A stretch of DNA of 64,000 nucleotides from Paraeggerthella hongkongensis (GCF_003340345.1 NZ_PPTQ01000011.1:50180-114179), one strand, 5' to 3'; counted from the first letter of the stretch, positions 46,922 through 56,071 are shown. Made by a program: numbers and translations. Notes: generated from the letters alone by a model not told the origin.

Positions 46922-47076
46922 TTGGCGCGAAATTGCGGGTCTGCGCTCCCCAACCGACCCATCAGCCGCAGTTGTTTTGAGCACTTGCATCAACATGCCA
47001 GGTCATCGAAACGCAACGAATTCGACGGTTGCCGAAGGCTCTTGGCCGAGAGCGCAGACCCGCAATTTCGCGCCAA
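46922..47076. repeat. 155-bp palindromic element, dispersed repeat copy B
   Basis: Arms of 27 bp at 46922-46948 and 47050-47076 are perfect inverted copies separated by 101 bp. The left arm is also similar to 36312-36340, and TTTTGAGCACTTGCATCA at 46975-46992 matches copy A exactly on the opposite strand. The build fits a MITE-like or REP-like element; no transposase is near. Confidence 0.85.
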
Positions 47077-47178
47077 AGCCTGCACCGCACGCATCGAGCC
47101 CGGCGCGCGACCGCATAACGAGCAGCGTTCTTCCCGTGCGCCTCACGCCCAGAGCAGGTCGCGAGCCCGAAAACGCAA

Positions 47179-47203
47179 CGCGCCCGCCAAGAGGGCGGGC
47201 GCG
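47179..47203. terminator. Hairpin after the NRAMP-related gene
   Basis: A 10-bp GC-only stem (CGCGCCCGCC arm) with a five-base loop lies about 27 bp past the stop codon at 47230 on the minus strand. There is no T-run. Confidence 0.7.
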
Positions 47204-47229
47204 CGTAACTCAAGCAACAGGGGAAGGCG

Positions 47230-48480
47230 TTAGCCGCCGATAAGCTTCTGAAGCGACGCCAAGAAACTCGACATGTTGCGATAGCACATGAACAGCGTGA
47301 TGACGATGATGACCACGCCCGCGCAGTTCGCGAACACGTGGTTCTTCCACTTGCCCAGATCCTTGCCGTTAGCGCAGTACAGCACGAAGAACGCCATGAT
47401 GGGAAGCAGAATGGCGTTTGCGGCCTGCGCAACCAGGATAAGTTCGGTCGGGCTCTTGCCCAGCACGATGGCCATGCAGCAACCAGCCACCAGAACAATA
47501 ATCCAGATAGCCTTGAAGCGGATATCCTTGGTCGTCTTCTTCCAACCCAGAACGCCGTTCACCGCATACGCAGCAGAGAACGAAGCCGTGATGGCGCTGG
47601 AGAAGCCGGCGGCCAGCAGGCCCAGGCCGATCATCCACGTAGCCCACGAGCCGAGCAAAGGCTGCAGCGCAAGCGCCATGTCCTTGCCGTTGGCCACGGT
47701 TGCCTCGGTGCCGTAGATGTTCGCGGCGGCGCAAATCAGAATCGCCATGGAGATGATGCCACCCAGGCCGATGCTCAAAACGGTGTCGAAACGAGCGTCG
47801 GATACCTGCTCCGGATCCTTGAAGCGCTCGGAAGCGCCGGACGCGTGCAAGAACAGGTTGTACGGCACGATGGTGGTCCCAATCAGGCCCACTGCCGTCA
47901 GGATGCCCTTCGAGCCTTCTTCCGGAAGCGTGGGGACGAACAGGCCCGTCGCAATGGCGCCCCAATCCGGGCTGGAAGCAAGGGCCGTCACAAAGAACAC
48001 GACGCCCATGAACACGACGATAGCCGTGAGGATGACCTCGACCACCTTGTACGAGCCGATCCACATGGCGGCGAACGCCAAAATACCCAGAACCACAACG
48101 ATGGGGATCATCGGAACATCAGGCGCAACAGCCTGAATGCCCAAAATACCGCCCGTGATGTTGCCCGTTTCGTAAGCAATGTTGCCCACGAAAATGGCGA
48201 TGATAACAATCACGATCGCAATCCACATCAAAATCTTGTTCGGAATACGATCGCGGATGTTTTCACCCAAACCCTTACCCGAAACAATACCAACGCGCGA
48301 CGCCATCTCCTGGAAGATAATGGTCGCAACGGTGGCGAACAGCAGTGCCCACAGCATGGTGTAGCCATAGCTTGCTCCGGAAACCGTGCACGTCGTAACC
48401 GTGCCGGGACCGATAAAGCCGGCGGCAACCAGTGCGCCCGGGCCGACGTTCTTGAACTTCTGAACCAGCGTACTGCTCAT
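47230..48480 (-). CDS. NRAMP-related divalent cation transporter, non-canonical binding site
   Basis: A 416-residue membrane protein with about eleven helices of the SLC11/NRAMP fold. In helix 1 the metal motif DPGN is replaced by GPGT (24-27), and in helix 6 the MPH motif is replaced by VPY (205-207). The aspartate and methionine that select Mn2+ and Fe2+ are therefore missing. This pattern matches the NRAMP-related Mg2+ transporters (NRMT) described from Eggerthella lenta. It probably imports Mg2+, so it should not be named mntH. The start is the ATG at 48480 after GAAAGGAGTGGGT. Confidence 0.9.
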   Translation of the reverse strand: MSSTLVQKFKNVGPGALVAAGFIGPGTVTTCTVSGASYGYTMLWALLFATVATIIFQEMASRVGIVSGKGLGENIRDRIPNKILMWIAIVIVIIAIFVGNIAYETGNITGGILGIQAVAPDVPMIPIVVVLGILAFAAMWIGSYKVVEVILTAIVVFMGVVFFVTALASSPDWGAIATGLFVPTLPEEGSKGILTAVGLIGTTIVPYNLFLHASGASERFKDPEQVSDARFDTVLSIGLGGIISMAILICAAANIYGTEATVANGKDMALALQPLLGSWATWMIGLGLLAAGFSSAITASFSAAYAVNGVLGWKKTTKDIRFKAIWIIVLVAGCCMAIVLGKSPTELILVAQAANAILLPIMAFFVLYCANGKDLGKWKNHVFANCAGVVIIVITLFMCYRNMSSFLASLQKLIGG

Positions 48481-48748
48481 ACCCACTCCTTTCTTAGCCC
48501 TTAAAGCAACGATATGCCTGCAGCAGACATGCCGTCCCCCCGGCACGTCCGATTCCATTACGGGCCTTCTAGGCCTGCAACTGGCATAATGACCGATTTA
48601 CTTTAGCAGATTAAAGCGTGCGAGTATACAGCGAAGCGGCACGCGGGCAAGGCAATCGGCATGAGACGGAAAAGCGTGATTGCCGGCCCGTTTTCAGGTC
48701 AGCCGCCCAAAACGAGTCGCCGAATCAACCCACCGCTGCCGTCTCGCC

Positions 48749-49714
48749 CTACGACGTCTTCCAGAAATCCTGGATCAAATCTTGGCGGTTGGTGCGGCCC
48801 GTTTTCTGCAAGATGTTGTGCACGTGCACCTTCACCGTGCTCAGCGCCACGTGCATCGTGGACGCGATGTTCTGGTTGTCCTTCCCCAGCAACACCAGGT
48901 GTAGGACCTCGCTCTCGCGCTCGGAAAGCTGATGGCGCTTCGCGTACAGCATAAGGTTCTCGCTGATCTGCTCGTCTTGCCGCTGATCGCCGCGCATCGG
49001 CGGACGATCGAAGCGAAGCTGCAAAACCCGGCGCGCATCCCTTCCTGCAAAGAACGCGCAGCTCATCAGCAACGCCTCTTCCGCATAGTTGCGCTCAGCC
49101 GAAAACGTGATGGGGCCCAGCTGAATCACAGGCTCGTTCAGCAGCATGAAGAAGGTCATGTCCTCCAACAGCACGGCCGTGTTCAGAACCGCCACCATCA
49201 CGTACAGCCACCGATGCTTCCACAGGCGGCTGCGCTCGACATCGTCCTTCGACGAGAAGTAGCGAAACCCCGTGAACAGCAGCATCCAGAACACGAACAG
49301 CTCGCGCATGCCGTAGAACAAGAAACGCTGCAAGTCGCCCTCGGGCAGCGCCACCAGCACCGCCACGCTCATCACCGCGAACACAACCCCCGGAGCCACC
49401 AAAAGCGCGCGCCTTGTTTCCCCCAGGTAGTCGCATACCAAAAACCAAAACGAGACAAGGAACCCGCCGCCCGTAATAACATTGGTCAGTGATCGTATAA
49501 CTAGATAGATTTGACCCTGCTCGGAGCCAAGGACATACGAGACAAACTCGTCCTGAAAGACGAACGCGACGTCGAAGAAATAGAACAGAAACGCGAAAAA
49601 GGCGAACAGCATCAACCGCTTGCGCGAAACCAAGTACGCCGAAAGACACATGGCCGAAGCAAGGATCGATATCAACAACACAATAAGGGTGACATGGAAG
49701 AGCACGAGACCCAC
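48749..49714 (-). CDS. LuxR-family regulator with short membrane domain
   Basis: A 321-residue regulator with about seven membrane helices in the first 220 residues, then a linker and a C-terminal LuxR helix-turn-helix starting at LSERESEVLHLVLLGKDNQNIA. It is smaller than the 12-helix type at 27.7 kb. A GTG start is used because GGAAGG lies nine bases before it; a TTG two codons upstream is possible. It is divergent from arcA across 379 bp and may sense arginine or energy state to control it. Confidence 0.85.
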   Translation of the reverse strand: MGLVLFHVTLIVLLISILASAMCLSAYLVSRKRLMLFAFFAFLFYFFDVAFVFQDEFVSYVLGSEQGQIYLVIRSLTNVITGGGFLVSFWFLVCDYLGETRRALLVAPGVVFAVMSVAVLVALPEGDLQRFLFYGMRELFVFWMLLFTGFRYFSSKDDVERSRLWKHRWLYVMVAVLNTAVLLEDMTFFMLLNEPVIQLGPITFSAERNYAEEALLMSCAFFAGRDARRVLQLRFDRPPMRGDQRQDEQISENLMLYAKRHQLSERESEVLHLVLLGKDNQNIASTMHVALSTVKVHVHNILQKTGRTNRQDLIQDFWKTS

Positions 49715-50093
49715 AGGCAACTACCTTCCCTTCCGTTCAGTTCTCTCGCATTGTCGGGAACCAGCTCCCATGATACAGCAACGCCTTGCGTTTAGGACGG
49801 CATTACCCTCTCTTTGGCAACCTTAGGAAGAAAAATGGTCAGGATATATTAATCAAGCGATCACCTGGGGTTTATCGAAGGTGTAGGGCGGCTTGCAGCA
49901 CGAGTACACCCTCTATCCATCTATCGATACACCCCCTTTACATCTTTTCTTCACAACCTCCAGGGCGCATGGTGGAGCCAACGCGCCGAGGTATCGCCGC
50001 CGAGGCGCGAACTTGGCGAAGATAGCCTCACGTGAGGCACGGCAGGCCCCGGCAAGACGCCGGGGCCCGACGAAAGGAAGAAGGAGGGTTGCA
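49715..50093. promoter_or_regulatory. Divergent LuxR/arcA region with leader hairpin
   Basis: A 379-bp region. A TACCCT element is at 49804-49809. A hairpin GGCCCCGGC (50045-50053)/GCCGGGGCC (50059-50067) with loop AAGAC lies 26 bp before the arcA start and just before the ribosome site; it may stabilise the mRNA or modulate translation. Confidence 0.5.
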
Positions 50094-51311
50094 ATGGCTG
50101 GAGTAAACGTCAAAAGCGAAATCAAGCCTTTGAAGCAAGTCCTGCTGCACCGCCCGGGTAAAGAGCTTCTGAACCTGACGCCGAACACGCTCGAAGAGCT
50201 GCTGTTCGACGACATCCCGTTCTTGAAGGTCGCCCAGGAGGAGCACGACGCCTTCGCGCAGGCTCTGCGCGACAACGGCGTTGAAGTGTTCTACCTCGAA
50301 GATCTTATGGCCGAGGTTCTGGAGGCCGACCCCGCGCTGCGCGAGCAGTTCCTGAAGCAGTGGATCGAAGAGGCCGGCATCCGCACGGAGCGCTACCAGA
50401 AGATCATCTTCGACTACCTGCAGGAGAACTACCCCGATGCCAAGGACTTCGTCCTGAAGACGATGGAGGGCATCAACCTGACCGAGCTGCACACCGACAA
50501 GTCGAACTCCCTGGTTGACCTGGTTTCCGAGTCTTCCAAGATGGTCGTCAAGCCCATGCCGAACCTGTACTTCACCCGCGACCCGTTCGCGATGATCGGC
50601 AACGGCGTGTCCATCAACCGCATGTACTCCGAGACGCGCAACCGCGAGACCATCTACGGCGAGTACATCTTCAAGTACCATCCCATGCTGAAGGGCACCC
50701 CCGAGTACTACAGCCGCTACAACACGTTCCACATCGAGGGCGGCGACATCCTCAACATCAACGATAAGGTTCTGGCCATCGGCATCTCCCAGCGTACGGA
50801 GCCCGACGCCATCGACCAGATCGCTAAGAACATCTTCCATGACGAGACCAGCCCCGTCGAGACCATCCTGGCGTTCAACATCCCGAACAACCGCGCCATG
50901 ATGCACCTCGACACGGTGTTCACCCAGATCGACGTGGACAAGTTCACCATCCATCCGGGCATCATGGGCCCGCTGACCGTGTTCGAGATCACCCCCGAGG
51001 GCGACGGCATCAAGGTCCGCGAGATGAACGACACGCTCGAGGCCATCCTCGAGAAGTACGTCGGCTGCCCCGTTGAGCTCATCCCCTGCGGCGGCGGCGA
51101 CCGCATCGCGGCCGAGCGCGAGCAGTGGAACGACGGCTCGAACACGCTGTGCATCGCTCCGGGCACCATCGTGGTGTACGAGCGCAACGACGTGACGAAC
51201 AAGGTGCTTGAGGACAAGGGCCTCAACCTGGTCGTCGTGCCTTCCGCCGAGCTGTCCCGCGGCCGTGGCGGCCCGCGCTGCATGAGCATGCCCATCTGGC
51301 GCGAAGACTAA
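50094..51311 (+). CDS. arcA: Arginine deiminase
   Basis: Hydrolyses arginine to citrulline and ammonia, the first step of the arginine deiminase pathway for ATP and acid resistance. The 405-residue protein has FTRDPFA for substrate binding, EGGDIL with the catalytic acidic residues and His, and the nucleophile Cys396 in RCMSMP near the C-terminus. AAGGAGG is perfect. Codon choice is strongly biased (AAC, CTG, GAG), indicating high expression. The downstream antiporter matches an arc operon, but arcB and arcC are not in the window. Confidence 0.97.
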   Translation: MAGVNVKSEIKPLKQVLLHRPGKELLNLTPNTLEELLFDDIPFLKVAQEEHDAFAQALRDNGVEVFYLEDLMAEVLEADPALREQFLKQWIEEAGIRTERYQKIIFDYLQENYPDAKDFVLKTMEGINLTELHTDKSNSLVDLVSESSKMVVKPMPNLYFTRDPFAMIGNGVSINRMYSETRNRETIYGEYIFKYHPMLKGTPEYYSRYNTFHIEGGDILNINDKVLAIGISQRTEPDAIDQIAKNIFHDETSPVETILAFNIPNNRAMMHLDTVFTQIDVDKFTIHPGIMGPLTVFEITPEGDGIKVREMNDTLEAILEKYVGCPVELIPCGGGDRIAAEREQWNDGSNTLCIAPGTIVVYERNDVTNKVLEDKGLNLVVVPSAELSRGRGGPRCMSMPIWRED

Positions 51312-51324
51312 TCTTTACCCCCTC

Positions 51325-51368
51325 CATCAGCCCCGGTCCCCACACGCGAACGAGAACCGGGGCTGATG
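51325..51368 (+). terminator. Hairpin between arcA and antiporter gene
   Basis: CATCAGCCCCGGT (51325-51337) and its exact complement (51356-51368) form a 13-bp stem with an 18-base loop and no T-run. It likely lowers expression of the transporter relative to arcA, or protects the arcA mRNA 3' end. Confidence 0.8.
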
Positions 51369-51413
51369 TATGTAGGGCACAGTTACCCCCCCTCGGACGA
51401 GCAAGGAGAATCA

Positions 51414-52850
51414 ATGGAAGAAAAGAAGAAGGGCATCAGCCTGTTTGGGCTGATTGGCATGGTCGTCAGCTCGTGTATCGGCTCGGGCGTTTTCGCTTTG
51501 ACCGGCCAGCTTTCCCAGGTCGCCTCCCCCGGCGGCGCGCTGGTGGCATGGCTTGTGGTCGGCATCGGCTTTCTGCTGCTGGCGCTCTCGCTGAACAACC
51601 TGGTGGCAAAGCGCCCCGACCTGCACGGCATTTTCACGTACGCAAGCGAGGGCTTCGGCCCCCTGGCAGGATTCCTTTCCGGCTGGGGCTATTGGCTTTC
51701 CGCTTGGCTTGGCAACGTGGCCTTCGCAACGATGATGATGTCCACGGTGGGATACTTCTATCCCGATTTCCTTCCGGGAAACACCGTGCCCTGCATCCTC
51801 ATCGCCTCGGTGGTCATGTGGCTGCTCACGCTGCTGGTTATCCGCGGCGTTGAAAGCGCATCGTTCTTGAACGCCATCGTCATGGTGTGCAAGGTTGCCT
51901 CCATCGGCATCTTCATCCTGTTTGCCCTGTTCATGTTTAACGCCGGCGTGTTCACCGCCGACTTCTGGGGCACGCTGTACAACAACGCCGTCGCCGCAGG
52001 CGAATACGGCGCCACGGCCGTGGGCCTGGGCGGCATCGGCGAGCAGGTCATGAACTGCATGATCATCATGATGTGGGTGTTCATCGGCATCGAGGGCGCT
52101 GCCGTGGTGTCCTCTCGCGCCGAAAAGAAGAGCGACGCCGGCAAGGCCACCGTTATCGGCCTGGTCTGCCTGCTGGTTATCTACATTGGCGCGTCCGTGC
52201 TTCCGTACGGCTACCTTCCCTACACGGAAATCGCCGCCATGGACAAGCCCGCCATGCTGTACGTGTTCGACAAAATGGCTCCGGGCTGGGGCGGCGCGTT
52301 CATCTCCATCGCCATCATCATCAGCGTTCTGGGTTCTTGGCTTTCCTTCACCATTCTGCCGGCTGAAACCACCAGCGAAATGGCCGAGCACAAGCTGCTC
52401 CCGGCTGGCTGGGGCAAGCTGAACGACAAGGGCGCTCCGCAGTTCAGCCTTCTGCTGGTGGCCGTGTGCACCCAGGTGTTCATGATCATCACCATCTTCA
52501 GCCAGGACGCCTACAACTTCGCGTTCAGCATGTGCACGGTGGCCATCGTGGTCACCTGGGCGCTGGCTTCCGCGTTCCAGTGCAAGCACTCCGCGGAAAA
52601 GAAGGAGTGGGGCCAGTTCGCCATCGGCGCCATCGCCACCGTGTTCCTGGTGGTGGGCTGCCTCTACAACGGCTGGAGCTTCCTGCTTCTGACCTGCGTC
52701 GGCTACATCCCCGGCTTCTTCGTGTTCGCCGCTGCGCGCAAGCAGCAGGGCGTCGGCCTCAAGAAGTCCGAGATCGTTGGCATGGGCGTTATCGCTGCCC
52801 TGGGCGTTGCCTCCCTGGTCATGGTGGGCATGGGCATCATCTCCATCTAA
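51414..52850 (+). CDS. arcD: APC-family arginine/ornithine antiporter, ArcD-like
   Basis: A 478-residue membrane protein with about twelve helices of the APC superfamily. The first helix has GMVVSSCIGSGVFAL, the Gly-rich substrate-binding loop of the basic amino acid/polyamine antiporter group. Next to arcA it most likely exchanges external arginine for ornithine or citrulline. AAGGAG sets the start. Codon use is as biased as in arcA, again a sign of high expression. Agmatine/putrescine exchange is an alternative. Confidence 0.88.
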   Translation: MEEKKKGISLFGLIGMVVSSCIGSGVFALTGQLSQVASPGGALVAWLVVGIGFLLLALSLNNLVAKRPDLHGIFTYASEGFGPLAGFLSGWGYWLSAWLGNVAFATMMMSTVGYFYPDFLPGNTVPCILIASVVMWLLTLLVIRGVESASFLNAIVMVCKVASIGIFILFALFMFNAGVFTADFWGTLYNNAVAAGEYGATAVGLGGIGEQVMNCMIIMMWVFIGIEGAAVVSSRAEKKSDAGKATVIGLVCLLVIYIGASVLPYGYLPYTEIAAMDKPAMLYVFDKMAPGWGGAFISIAIIISVLGSWLSFTILPAETTSEMAEHKLLPAGWGKLNDKGAPQFSLLLVAVCTQVFMIITIFSQDAYNFAFSMCTVAIVVTWALASAFQCKHSAEKKEWGQFAIGAIATVFLVVGCLYNGWSFLLLTCVGYIPGFFVFAAARKQQGVGLKKSEIVGMGVIAALGVASLVMVGMGIISI

Positions 52851-52902
52851 CCGCACCCGCCCCGCAAGCATCCGGGCGCACCGGATTCGCAAACCAACAC
52901 GC

Positions 52903-52936
52903 AAAGGGAGACGGGCTCAGGCTCGTCTCCCTTTTT
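52903..52936 (+). terminator. Intrinsic terminator after the antiporter gene
   Basis: AAAGGGAGACG pairs with CGTCTCCCTTT around a 10-base loop and ends in a T5 run. It lies 20 bp before the next start codon, overlapping the untranslated leader, so it may act as an attenuator for the aminotransferase. Confidence 0.93.
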
Positions 52937-52955
52937 CAACAAAGGAGGGCTTCGC

Positions 52956-54077
52956 ATGAACATCGCAACCATCGGCGTGGAAGACTGGCTCAACGTGTGG
53001 GAGAAAAGCGCCACGTACGACATAGCCCAATCCACCATCGCGTCTATGACCATGGGGGAGATTTTGGCGCTCGACAACGAGGAAGGCGCCACGTTCTACG
53101 AGCGCCTGAACCGTGAGAAGATGAACTACGGCTGGATCGAAGGATCGCCCGAATTCAAAGCCGAAGTGGCCAAGCTGTACCGCGCTGGCAATCCGGACAA
53201 CATCCTGCAAACCAACGGCGCAACGGGCGCGAACCTGCTGGCGCTCATGGCGCTGGTGGAACCCGGCGATCACGTGATTGCGGAATACCCCACCTACCAG
53301 CCGCTGTACGAGATTCCGCGCACGCTTGGTGCCGAAGTGGAGTACTGGCACATCCGCCAGGAGCACGACTGGAACCCGGACATCCGCGAACTCGAGCAGC
53401 TGATACGCCCCAACACGAAGCTCATCTGCATTAACAACGCCAGCAACCCCTTGGGCACCGTGCTCTCGGCCGACATGCTGCAGCAGATTGCCGACATCGC
53501 GCGCTCGGTAGGCGCGTACGTGCTGTCCGACGAAGTGTACCTCCCCTTGCAGGATACGGAGTCGTTCGTTTCCATGGCCGACCTGTACGACAAGGCCGTG
53601 GTGTCCAACAGCCTTTCCAAAACGTACTCGGTGCCGGGCGCGCGTATCGGGTGGATCGTCTCCAACGACACGGAATTGGTCGATCGCTTCCGCGTGTACC
53701 GCGACTACACGATGATCTGCGACGGCGTGTTCAACGACGCCCTTGCCGTGCACGTACTGAAGAACCGCGAGAAGGTGCTCGAGCGCAACCGGGCCATCGT
53801 GCTGAATAACCTGGCTATCGCCCAAGAGTGGATCGACAACGAGCCGCGCGTTTCCTGGGTGCCGCCCAAAGCGGTGTCCACATCCTACATCCAGCTTGAC
53901 ATTCCCGTAGACGACGAGCAGTTCTGCATCGACCTGCTGCGCGATCAAGGCGTGCTGCTGGTTCCCGGCAGTCGCTTCGAGCTGCCGCGCGGCGCGCGCT
54001 TGGGATACTGCGCCGCAGAAGCCACGCTGCGCGAAGGCCTTGCACGCCTGAGCACGGCCTTGAGGCAGTTCGACTAG
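52956..54077 (+). CDS. Class I/II aminotransferase near the arc genes
   Basis: A 373-residue fold-type I PLP enzyme. Asn164 in ASNPLG replaces the usual NPTG motif by NPLG, SDEVY at 191-195 and Lys222 in SLSKTYSVPGAR are the cofactor residues, and the protein ends with RLGYC carrying the carboxylate Arg. The overall pattern resembles the VioD/capreomycidine synthase-like branch, which acts on arginine derivatives, so a role in arginine or ornithine use is possible. AAAGGAGGGC precedes the ATG. Confidence 0.85.
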   Translation: MNIATIGVEDWLNVWEKSATYDIAQSTIASMTMGEILALDNEEGATFYERLNREKMNYGWIEGSPEFKAEVAKLYRAGNPDNILQTNGATGANLLALMALVEPGDHVIAEYPTYQPLYEIPRTLGAEVEYWHIRQEHDWNPDIRELEQLIRPNTKLICINNASNPLGTVLSADMLQQIADIARSVGAYVLSDEVYLPLQDTESFVSMADLYDKAVVSNSLSKTYSVPGARIGWIVSNDTELVDRFRVYRDYTMICDGVFNDALAVHVLKNREKVLERNRAIVLNNLAIAQEWIDNEPRVSWVPPKAVSTSYIQLDIPVDDEQFCIDLLRDQGVLLVPGSRFELPRGARLGYCAAEATLREGLARLSTALRQFD

Positions 54078-54122
54078 CATCGACCGCGCCGGCGGCAACG
54101 CGCGTCCCCCCATCTTTTCACG

Positions 54123-54174
54123 CCCTCTTACGCTTGGCTCGCAAACGCGTCCCGAACGTAAGAGGGTTTTATTT
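54123..54174 (+). terminator. Terminator after the aminotransferase
   Basis: CCCTCTTACG (54123-54132) and CGTAAGAGGG (54157-54166) form a perfect 10-bp stem followed by TTTTATTTT. It lies about 45 bp after the stop. Confidence 0.93.
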
Positions 54175-54301
54175 TCCCAGGTCATACGCATGCAAAAACC
54201 TTTTGACAGCAAATCCTCGATCCGCGGAAGCCTATGTCGAAATCATTTGGTGGTACCATTGCCAACATCATGGCAGTCTCTTAGCCGTCGAAAGGACGCG
54301 C

Positions 54302-54889
54302 GTGGAACTAAGCAAGCAAATCAAGCGGTATCGGATGCAACGAGGATTGTCTCAGGAAGACTTGGCCGGCAAGATCTACGTATCACGGCAAACCGTCTCG
54401 AACTGGGAAACCGACAAGACCTATCCCGACGTGCAAAGCCTGCTGCTCCTAAGCGTTCTGTTCGACGTCACTATCGACGAACTGATCAAAGGAGACATGG
54501 AAGCCATGAAAGAAGCAGTCGAACACGACGGAAAGAAACTGAACGCCCTGGGATTCGTCATGCTCGCGTTCGCCCTTGCAGCCGTGGTGATGGTCGTAGG
54601 GGGCATCTCGTTTTGGGGCTGGGGCATCGTGCCCAGCACGATCATCGCTCTCTTGCTCTACGGCGTTGCCATGGCGGCCGCCATTGCAGCCGAGCGCCTT
54701 AAAAAGCAGCATGACTTGGTGACGTACCGCGAGCTCCTGGCCTTCCAAAAAGGCCAGCCCGTCGACCGGGACTGCCGAAGCAGCAGGCGCGCTCGCGAGC
54801 ATCGTCCGCTTAAAACCGCCCTGTTCATGCTTATCGGAGCCTCGGTCGGCGCCTGCCTCGGCTACTTCGGCTTCATGTTCTTCGGATAA
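54302..54889 (+). CDS. XRE-family regulator with membrane helices
   Basis: A 195-residue protein. Residues 4-58 form a Cro/C1-type helix-turn-helix (MQRGLSQEDLAGKIYVSRQT), followed by three hydrophobic helices at about 78-120 and 170-193. This HTH-plus-membrane build is found in small regulators that may sense membrane state. The GTG start is chosen because AAAGGA precedes it and the HTH begins right after; the upstream frame has no similarity. The target is unknown. Confidence 0.85.
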   Translation: MELSKQIKRYRMQRGLSQEDLAGKIYVSRQTVSNWETDKTYPDVQSLLLLSVLFDVTIDELIKGDMEAMKEAVEHDGKKLNALGFVMLAFALAAVVMVVGGISFWGWGIVPSTIIALLLYGVAMAAAIAAERLKKQHDLVTYRELLAFQKGQPVDRDCRSSRRAREHRPLKTALFMLIGASVGACLGYFGFMFFG

Positions 54890-54893
54890 GCGG

Positions 54894-55871
54894 TCACGCC
54901 TCCTCCTCGACGAGCATCCCCCGAAGCAACTCCTCGCGCAGTGCGAGGTGGGCTCGAGTGAACTTGGGATCGACGTAGCGCAGCCGCTTGCCCGTCAGGT
55001 TCGCTATCTGACGGGCAAGCCGGTTGAACGCGCCGCCATCCATCACCTGCTTTCGCGAGACGGTCAGCACGGTGAATCCCAGCGAGACGAGCGTTCCGCG
55101 CCGGCGCGCATCACTCTCCTGCCGCTCGGGATCGAGATGGTACCGCGCGCTATCGTATTCGGCCGCTAGATTCGAGCCCGGCCAGCACAGATCGCATTCG
55201 CAGTACCTTCGATCCGCGAGTTTCCTTATATGGGTAGGCACGTCCACACGGTAGTTAAACTGCGGCTTCCCGATCCCGTATCCGCCCAGCCGATACGGCA
55301 GGCACAGCAGAAGCGCCAGCACGGTCTCCATCGGAGACGCGGCGTTCTCCATCACGAAGCCCAACGCGCGCAGCGCCTCCGTGCGCCCATAGGCGTACTC
55401 TGCACTCTCGACGAACGCTCGCAGCTTGGCGACCGACGTCAGCGGAGCCTCCCGTCGAACCGCCGGACCGCTGTCAACATGAACGTACGTACCACAGAGC
55501 TCGCAGCCAAGCTGGATGAGCCGAGCAAGGCTCAGCTTGCTCGCCATCTGCAAAAAGCAAAATTCCGGCGTGCTCACGAAGAATCCTTGCCCCGCGTCCA
55601 CCACCGACTCTTCCGGCAACGAGCTTCGCACGTGGCAGACGATGCTCCCCGTTTGAGTCCGCGCCGATGCGCTGCCGACGAGCGCATGCACCGGAATACT
55701 GCATCCACCCGGTCGACGATTGCCCGCAGAAAGATACGGCTTCTCCTGCGCCTGCAGCGCTTTTCGAGCGCGTGCGGTGGCTGACCGGCGCTTTTTCAAC
55801 CCCTGCAGGAATCGAGGGCCGACCGTGCGCCAGTATTCCAGAGCCGATTCGTATCCGATGATCACAACCAT
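54894..55871 (-). CDS. Hypothetical protein with nuclease-like C-terminal domain
   Basis: A 325-residue soluble protein. The C-terminal 110 residues contain CECDLCWPGSNLAAEYDSA followed by a Val-rich strand (FTVLTVSRKQV), which resembles the DUF559-type PD-(D/E)xK nuclease core. The N-terminal part is basic and may bind DNA, as in AbiEi-like proteins, but no toxin partner gene lies next to it. I make no functional claim. It ends close to the XRE gene on the opposite strand. Confidence 0.6.
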   Translation of the reverse strand: MVVIIGYESALEYWRTVGPRFLQGLKKRRSATARARKALQAQEKPYLSAGNRRPGGCSIPVHALVGSASARTQTGSIVCHVRSSLPEESVVDAGQGFFVSTPEFCFLQMASKLSLARLIQLGCELCGTYVHVDSGPAVRREAPLTSVAKLRAFVESAEYAYGRTEALRALGFVMENAASPMETVLALLLCLPYRLGGYGIGKPQFNYRVDVPTHIRKLADRRYCECDLCWPGSNLAAEYDSARYHLDPERQESDARRRGTLVSLGFTVLTVSRKQVMDGGAFNRLARQIANLTGKRLRYVDPKFTRAHLALREELLRGMLVEEEA

Positions 55872-55891
55872 ACGCGCATCATACGCTTTTT

Positions 55892-56042
55892 TGGCAGAGA
55901 TTAGGAGGTTTGTGGCTCATGAACGCGAGAAATTCCGCCTATAGCGAGCAAGTGATTACATAATGCCTGGTCGCAGATTTCATCTTCCCTTTTCGTGCGC
56001 GTCGTCGCGAGCTAAAAGCCACAAACCTCGGAATCTCTGCCA
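55892..56042. repeat. 151-bp palindromic element
   Basis: The 26-bp arms at 55892-55917 and 56017-56042 are inverted copies with two mismatches, around 99 bp of unique DNA. The element is unrelated in sequence to those at 25602 and 46922 but has the same build and size range. Confidence 0.8.
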
Positions 56043-56071
56043 TTTTCGAGCCCTCCGCGGGACGCTACCCA

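Larger units (their letters stand above)
46567..47211. other. Gene-free 650-bp region with dispersed repeat
   Basis: No gene is supported between the CMD gene and the NRAMP transporter terminator. It contains a palindromic element (46922-47076) and the second copy of the dispersed repeat. Long open frames on the plus strand run through the repeats and are not credible. Confidence 0.65.

Noticed and set aside
46553..47233. 226-codon plus-strand frame across the repeats
   Set aside because: Reads through the palindromic element and non-coding DNA; no start site, and a mix of Arg/Pro typical of spurious frames.
50028..50954. 308-codon minus-strand open frame in arcA
   Set aside because: Antisense to a certain arginine deiminase gene, no ribosome site or family motif.
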